From Zhenhengia yiwuensis (GTDB lineage Bacteria; Bacillota; Clostridia; Lachnospirales; Cellulosilyticaceae), in NCBI RefSeq assembly GCF_014384995.1, contig NZ_JACRSY010000001.1:124001-188000 (forward strand): 64,000 nt of DNA, written 5' to 3'. The notes under the pieces were generated by a model. The model was not told the DNA's origin and ran no database searches. It saw only the letters and a program-made list of their open reading frames with translations. Every line of letters begins with the position of its first letter. Position 1 is the first letter of the stretch. Of this stretch, positions 60,723-64,000 are shown in pieces. The translations under genes were made by a program, and so were the position numbers.

Positions 60723-62468
60723 ATGAAAAAGTTTGCTAAGAAATTTTTAGTTTTATCTGTAGTATCAGGTTTAGCTGCTTCTACTTTAGTAGGTTGTAGC
60801 CAAGATAAGCCACAAACAGATAACGGTACAAGCCAAGCAGCAGGAGAGAAAGAGAGTAGTGGTGATACTCAAAAAGAATCAAAATACAAAACAGTAGTTG
60901 TTGCTTCACTTGAAATGAATGGAGTATTTAGCCCATTCTTTGCTACAACAGCACCTGATAATGACATTGTAAGTATGGTTCATGGAGCATTGATCAAAAC
61001 AGATCGTAATGCACAACCAGAAGCAGATTTAGCAGATTATAAAATTGAACAAGTGGAAGCGGAAGATGGTAGCGTTTCTGAAACAATCTACACCTTTACA
61101 CTTAAAGATGGTGTCACATTTAGTGATGGAACACCTGTAACAGCAGATGATATTATTTTCTCATATAAAGTATTAGCGGATCCAGCATATGATGGTCCAT
61201 CTACATTTTCTACATTACCAGTAGTGGGTATGGAAGAGTACAATAAAGGTGATGCTACAGAAATTAGTGGTATTGAAAAAGTAGATGATAAAACTGTTAA
61301 GATTACGCTTAAAGGCATTGATCCATCAGCTATTTGGAAACTTGGTGGTATTGAAGTAGCACCAAAATCATACTACGGCGTAGATGATGCAGGTAAAGAA
61401 TATGCTAAAGGGGATATGAGCGTACCTAAATCAAGAAATGCAGCACCAATGGGAGCAGGAGCATATAAATTTGGAAGCTTTGAAAATAACGTTGTAACAC
61501 TTAATGCAAATGAAAATTATTATGGTGGTGCACCAGCAACACCAACAATTAAATATCAAGTAACAGCAGAGTCTAATAAACTTGAAGGTTTAAAGCTTGA
61601 AGAGTTTGATATTTCAGATCCATCTTCTTCACCAGATATGGTAGCAGATGTAGAAGCTGCAGGTTTTGAATATGAATTAATTGATAACCTTGGTTATGGT
61701 TACATTGGTATGAATGCTGAACGTATTCCAGATAAAAATGTTCGTAAAGGTTTAATGCACCTTATGAACCGTCGTCCAGCTATAGAAACTTATTATGGTG
61801 ACTTAGCTACAGTTATTGAAAGACCAATGTCAACAGTATCATGGGCTTATCCACAAGATGCAACAGAATACTATGGTTTTGATCCAGCTAAAGCTTTAGA
61901 GTACTTTAAAGCAGCTGGTTACGAACAAGTAGAGAAAAATGGTAAAGTAAGCCTTGAAAAAGATGGGGTACAACTTCGTGTTGAAGTAGGTATTCCAGGT
62001 GGCGGTACTATGGAACATCCAACTGCTCCAGTACTTACACAAATGAAAACAGAAATGGAAAAAATGGGTGCTGTTCTTGAAATTGCAGATACAGACGGAA
62101 CAGTATTCTTTGATAGACTAGAAACAGGTGATTGGGATATGTGGGTAGCAGCTTGGCAAGCAACTGTTGATCCTGATATGTATCAAACATACCACTCACA
62201 AGGACCATCAAACCATTACAACGTTCAAAATGAAGAACTTGATAAACTTATTGTAGAAGCACGTCAAACAAATGATATAGAAGTAAGAAAAGATTGCTAT
62301 AGCAAAGCGCTTGATATCATTATGGATGAAGCGGTAGAAATGCCAGTTTACCAAAGAAAAAATATGTATGTATTCAACCAAGAAATCGTAGATATGGAAT
62401 CTCTTCCAGAGAACATGACTCCATACTATACATATTTTGCTGAAGTTGAGACATTCAGACTTAAATAA
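60723..62468 (+). CDS. peptide/oligopeptide ABC transporter substrate-binding lipoprotein
   Basis: 581 residues. A lipoprotein signal with lipobox LVGC, a short linker, then a family-5 solute-binding domain (KTVVVASLEMNGVFSPFFAT, IYTFTLKDGVTFSDGTPVTA). It has the length of DppA/OppA proteins. GGAGGGG precedes the ATG at 60723; an upstream in-frame ATG at 60690 is less likely. It opens an operon with two permeases; the ATPase genes are beyond the window. The ligand could be a peptide, nickel or an oligosaccharide, since the family does all three. Confidence 0.9.
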   Translation: MKKFAKKFLVLSVVSGLAASTLVGCSQDKPQTDNGTSQAAGEKESSGDTQKESKYKTVVVASLEMNGVFSPFFATTAPDNDIVSMVHGALIKTDRNAQPEADLADYKIEQVEAEDGSVSETIYTFTLKDGVTFSDGTPVTADDIIFSYKVLADPAYDGPSTFSTLPVVGMEEYNKGDATEISGIEKVDDKTVKITLKGIDPSAIWKLGGIEVAPKSYYGVDDAGKEYAKGDMSVPKSRNAAPMGAGAYKFGSFENNVVTLNANENYYGGAPATPTIKYQVTAESNKLEGLKLEEFDISDPSSSPDMVADVEAAGFEYELIDNLGYGYIGMNAERIPDKNVRKGLMHLMNRRPAIETYYGDLATVIERPMSTVSWAYPQDATEYYGFDPAKALEYFKAAGYEQVEKNGKVSLEKDGVQLRVEVGIPGGGTMEHPTAPVLTQMKTEMEKMGAVLEIADTDGTVFFDRLETGDWDMWVAAWQATVDPDMYQTYHSQGPSNHYNVQNEELDKLIVEARQTNDIEVRKDCYSKALDIIMDEAVEMPVYQRKNMYVFNQEIVDMESLPENMTPYYTYFAEVETFRLK

Positions 62469-62484
62469 TCATAGGGCATGAAAC

Positions 62485-62515
62485 TAATCACCAACTCCTT
62501 AGGGGTTGGTGATTA
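62485..62515 (+). other. intercistronic stem-loop between binding protein and permease
   Basis: TAATCACCAACTCC pairs with GGGGTTGGTGATTA (one G-T pair) across a 3-nt loop, with no T-run after it. It fits an mRNA-stabilising or partial-termination hairpin that would raise the binding protein relative to the permeases. Confidence 0.65.
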
Positions 62516-62635
62516 ATATCAGCCTATAATAAATGTTATGTAAATAATGCAAAAAAATCCAATTATTGTAAGTTGATATTAATCAGAAAGAAAGCGCATT
62601 GTTTAAGCACTAAACTAGAAAAGGAGTGAATAGAG

Positions 62636-63604
62636 ATGAGACAATATATTATTCGAAGATTATTTATTTCTATCTTTATATTATTGGGTGTATCGGCTAT
62701 CATTTATGGTTTACTACGTACTGCGCCAGCAGATTATGTAAGTACTATAACAAACGGAATTCCAGATGCAACACCGGAAATGAAAGCAAAATTAACTGAA
62801 CTCTATGGTCTTGATAAAGGGATAGTAGAAGGTTATGTGGATTGGTTAAGTTCAGCCTTAAAAGGTGATTTAGGCCAATCTTTCATTTATAACAAACCAG
62901 CACAAGATGTTATTAAAGATAAGATGTGGGTATCCTTCTGGATGGCACTTCCATCCTTTATTTTGCAACTCTTAATCGCAATTCCATTAGGAATTATTTC
63001 AGCAACAAAACAGTACTCTATTACAGATTATACTGTTACAACAATTGCTTTAATTGGGATTTCTCTTCCAAGTTTCTTCTTCGCAGCTGTACTGCAAAGA
63101 GCGTTCTCAATGGGACTTGGATGGTTTCCGCTTCAAGGGATGGTTACAGCTCGTGAAGATTATGTAGGCTTTGCACATATTATGGATATGGCATGGCACT
63201 TTGTTCTGCCTATCACAGTACTTACTGTATTAAGTATTGGAGGACTTATGCGATATAGCCGTACCAATATGCTTGAAGTTTTAAATGCAGATTACATACG
63301 TACAGCAAGAGCTAAAGGCCTTAGTGAACATAAAGTAATTTACAAACATGCATTTAGAAATACACTTATTCCAATTGTAACAATGGTTGGTGGTATGATT
63401 CCTGGACTTTTCTCAGGGGCTATGATTACAGAAGGAATCTTCTCTATTGAAGGTCTTGGATATATAGGGCTTAAAGCACTTAGATCAGGGGACATTCCAT
63501 TTATGATGGCCTTTACCATGTTCCTTGCCATTCTTACATTATTAGGAACACTATTATCTGATATTCTCTATGCGGTGGTAGACCCTCGCGTACGACTTAA
63601 ATAG
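62636..63604 (+). CDS. peptide ABC transporter permease, DppB/OppB-like
   Basis: 322 residues with six helices. The N-terminus RQYIIRRLFISIFILLGVSA is typical of DppB/OppB. The EAA-type loop YIRTARAKGLSEHKVIYKHA followed by FRNTLIPIV lies near residue 230. AAAGGAG precedes the ATG. It pairs with the next, truncated permease; the ATG of that gene lies 15 bp downstream. Confidence 0.93.
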   Translation: MRQYIIRRLFISIFILLGVSAIIYGLLRTAPADYVSTITNGIPDATPEMKAKLTELYGLDKGIVEGYVDWLSSALKGDLGQSFIYNKPAQDVIKDKMWVSFWMALPSFILQLLIAIPLGIISATKQYSITDYTVTTIALIGISLPSFFFAAVLQRAFSMGLGWFPLQGMVTAREDYVGFAHIMDMAWHFVLPITVLTVLSIGGLMRYSRTNMLEVLNADYIRTARAKGLSEHKVIYKHAFRNTLIPIVTMVGGMIPGLFSGAMITEGIFSIEGLGYIGLKALRSGDIPFMMAFTMFLAILTLLGTLLSDILYAVVDPRVRLK

Positions 63605-63618
63605 AAGGGAGTAATGAA

Positions 63619-64000
63619 ATGGCTGAAGAAAAAGTATTACAAACAAATAATCAACCAGAGGAAGTTGCAAACTTAGAGAAAATCGTTACTCCAGGGCAGC
63701 TTGTTATGAAGCGTTTCTTACGTAATAAGCTTGCTATTGCAGGAGTAGTCATTCTTGTATGTATGTTCCTGTTTTCTTTCTTAGGGCCTCTTTTTACAAG
63801 TTATGGTGAATATACTATTTTCTTTGTAAAAGATGGTGTAGAATTTAGTTCAGATGATCACAAGGGTATGGATCCACAAGAAAGTGGTGTAAAAATTAAT
63901 GGGAAAGCAAAACCATCAAAAGCACACTTACTTGGAACAGATAAAGATGGTCGTGATATTTTAGTTCGTTTGATGTATGGTGGCCGTATCTCTTTATTAA
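63619..64000 (+). CDS. peptide ABC transporter permease, DppC/OppC-like (truncated by window)
   Basis: The first 127 codons of the second permease; the frame is open to the end of the window. It has a charged N-terminus, a first helix (KLAIAGVVILVCMFLFSFLG), an extracellular segment with the insert typical of OppC, and LLGTDKDGRDILVRLMYGGR, the family's conserved approach to the second helix. The ATG at 63619 follows AAGGGAG. Confidence 0.85.
   Translation, partial: MAEEKVLQTNNQPEEVANLEKIVTPGQLVMKRFLRNKLAIAGVVILVCMFLFSFLGPLFTSYGEYTIFFVKDGVEFSSDDHKGMDPQESGVKINGKAKPSKAHLLGTDKDGRDILVRLMYGGRISLL

Noticed and set aside
1..64000. tRNA, rRNA, insertion sequence or prophage genes
   Set aside because: I saw no cloverleaf with a GGTTCRA-type arm, rRNA block, transposase or integrase in either strand.

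Overview
The window is AT-rich, with strong Shine-Dalgarno sites, sigma-A-type promoters spaced by 17 bp and a T-box leader. It carries an Mn2+ (yybP-ykoY) riboswitch, a clostridial hexokinase, a sensory [FeFe]-hydrogenase and spore/cell-wall type proteins (PdaA-like deacetylase, GerMN domain). This points to an anaerobic, low-GC, monoderm member of the Clostridia. A Lachnospirales/Cellulosilyticum-like organism is my guess from gene content, not a demonstrated identity. No rRNA, tRNA, phage, insertion sequence or CRISPR array was seen.

Layout. 1-5.9 kb: the tail of an FAD disulfide oxidoreductase, a ribbon-helix-helix regulator, clpB, and a bactofilin pair with a YhbD-type regulator, like the Bacillus yhb genes. 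6-11 kb: a YitT membrane protein, a hexokinase/mannose-6-P isomerase/PduL operon, and threonine dehydratase. 11.3-16.3 kb: a MacAB-like efflux operon with a TolC-family protein, preceded by a decayed copy of its own ATPase gene. 16.4-21.4 kb: envelope proteins of mostly unknown role (GerMN, transglutaminase), a zinc-ribbon protein and a secreted protein with eight perfect 33-bp Cys-containing repeats. 21.4-26 kb: a MATE pump and a three-gene hydrogenase/phosphatase signalling module. 26-30.6 kb: an exonuclease-BRCT protein and a DUF4358/MBOAT/DHHW surface acylation module. 30.6-32.3 kb: hflX behind a long leader with two upstream ORFs and a terminator. 32.3-39 kb: small housekeeping and envelope genes. 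39-42.1 kb: a P-type cation ATPase behind an Mn2+ riboswitch. 42.2-53 kb: a membrane protein, an ABC-F ATPase, a YesMN-type two-component system with a sugar ABC transporter, and an NSS symporter. 53-60.3 kb: S1-domain protein, HAD hydrolase, T-box/small membrane protein/valS, citrate synthase. 60.7 kb to the end: a peptide ABC transporter cut off by the window edge.

The most notable feature is the hflX leader at 30632-30967. It has a consensus promoter, a 24-codon upstream ORF, a terminator-like hairpin, and then a five-codon ORF encoding MRLRK. RLR is the macrolide-dependent ribosome-arrest motif known from ErmD-type leaders. A stretch between this mini-ORF and hflX is perfectly complementary over 9 nt to the hflX ribosome-binding region. 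This looks like antibiotic-responsive attenuation of a ribosome-rescue GTPase. Other regulatory finds are the Mn2+ riboswitch, which reassigns the 'calcium' ATPase as a probable Mn2+ exporter, and the valine T-box, which also covers a small membrane-protein gene. Almost every operon ends in a clear intrinsic terminator, several of them shared by convergent genes.
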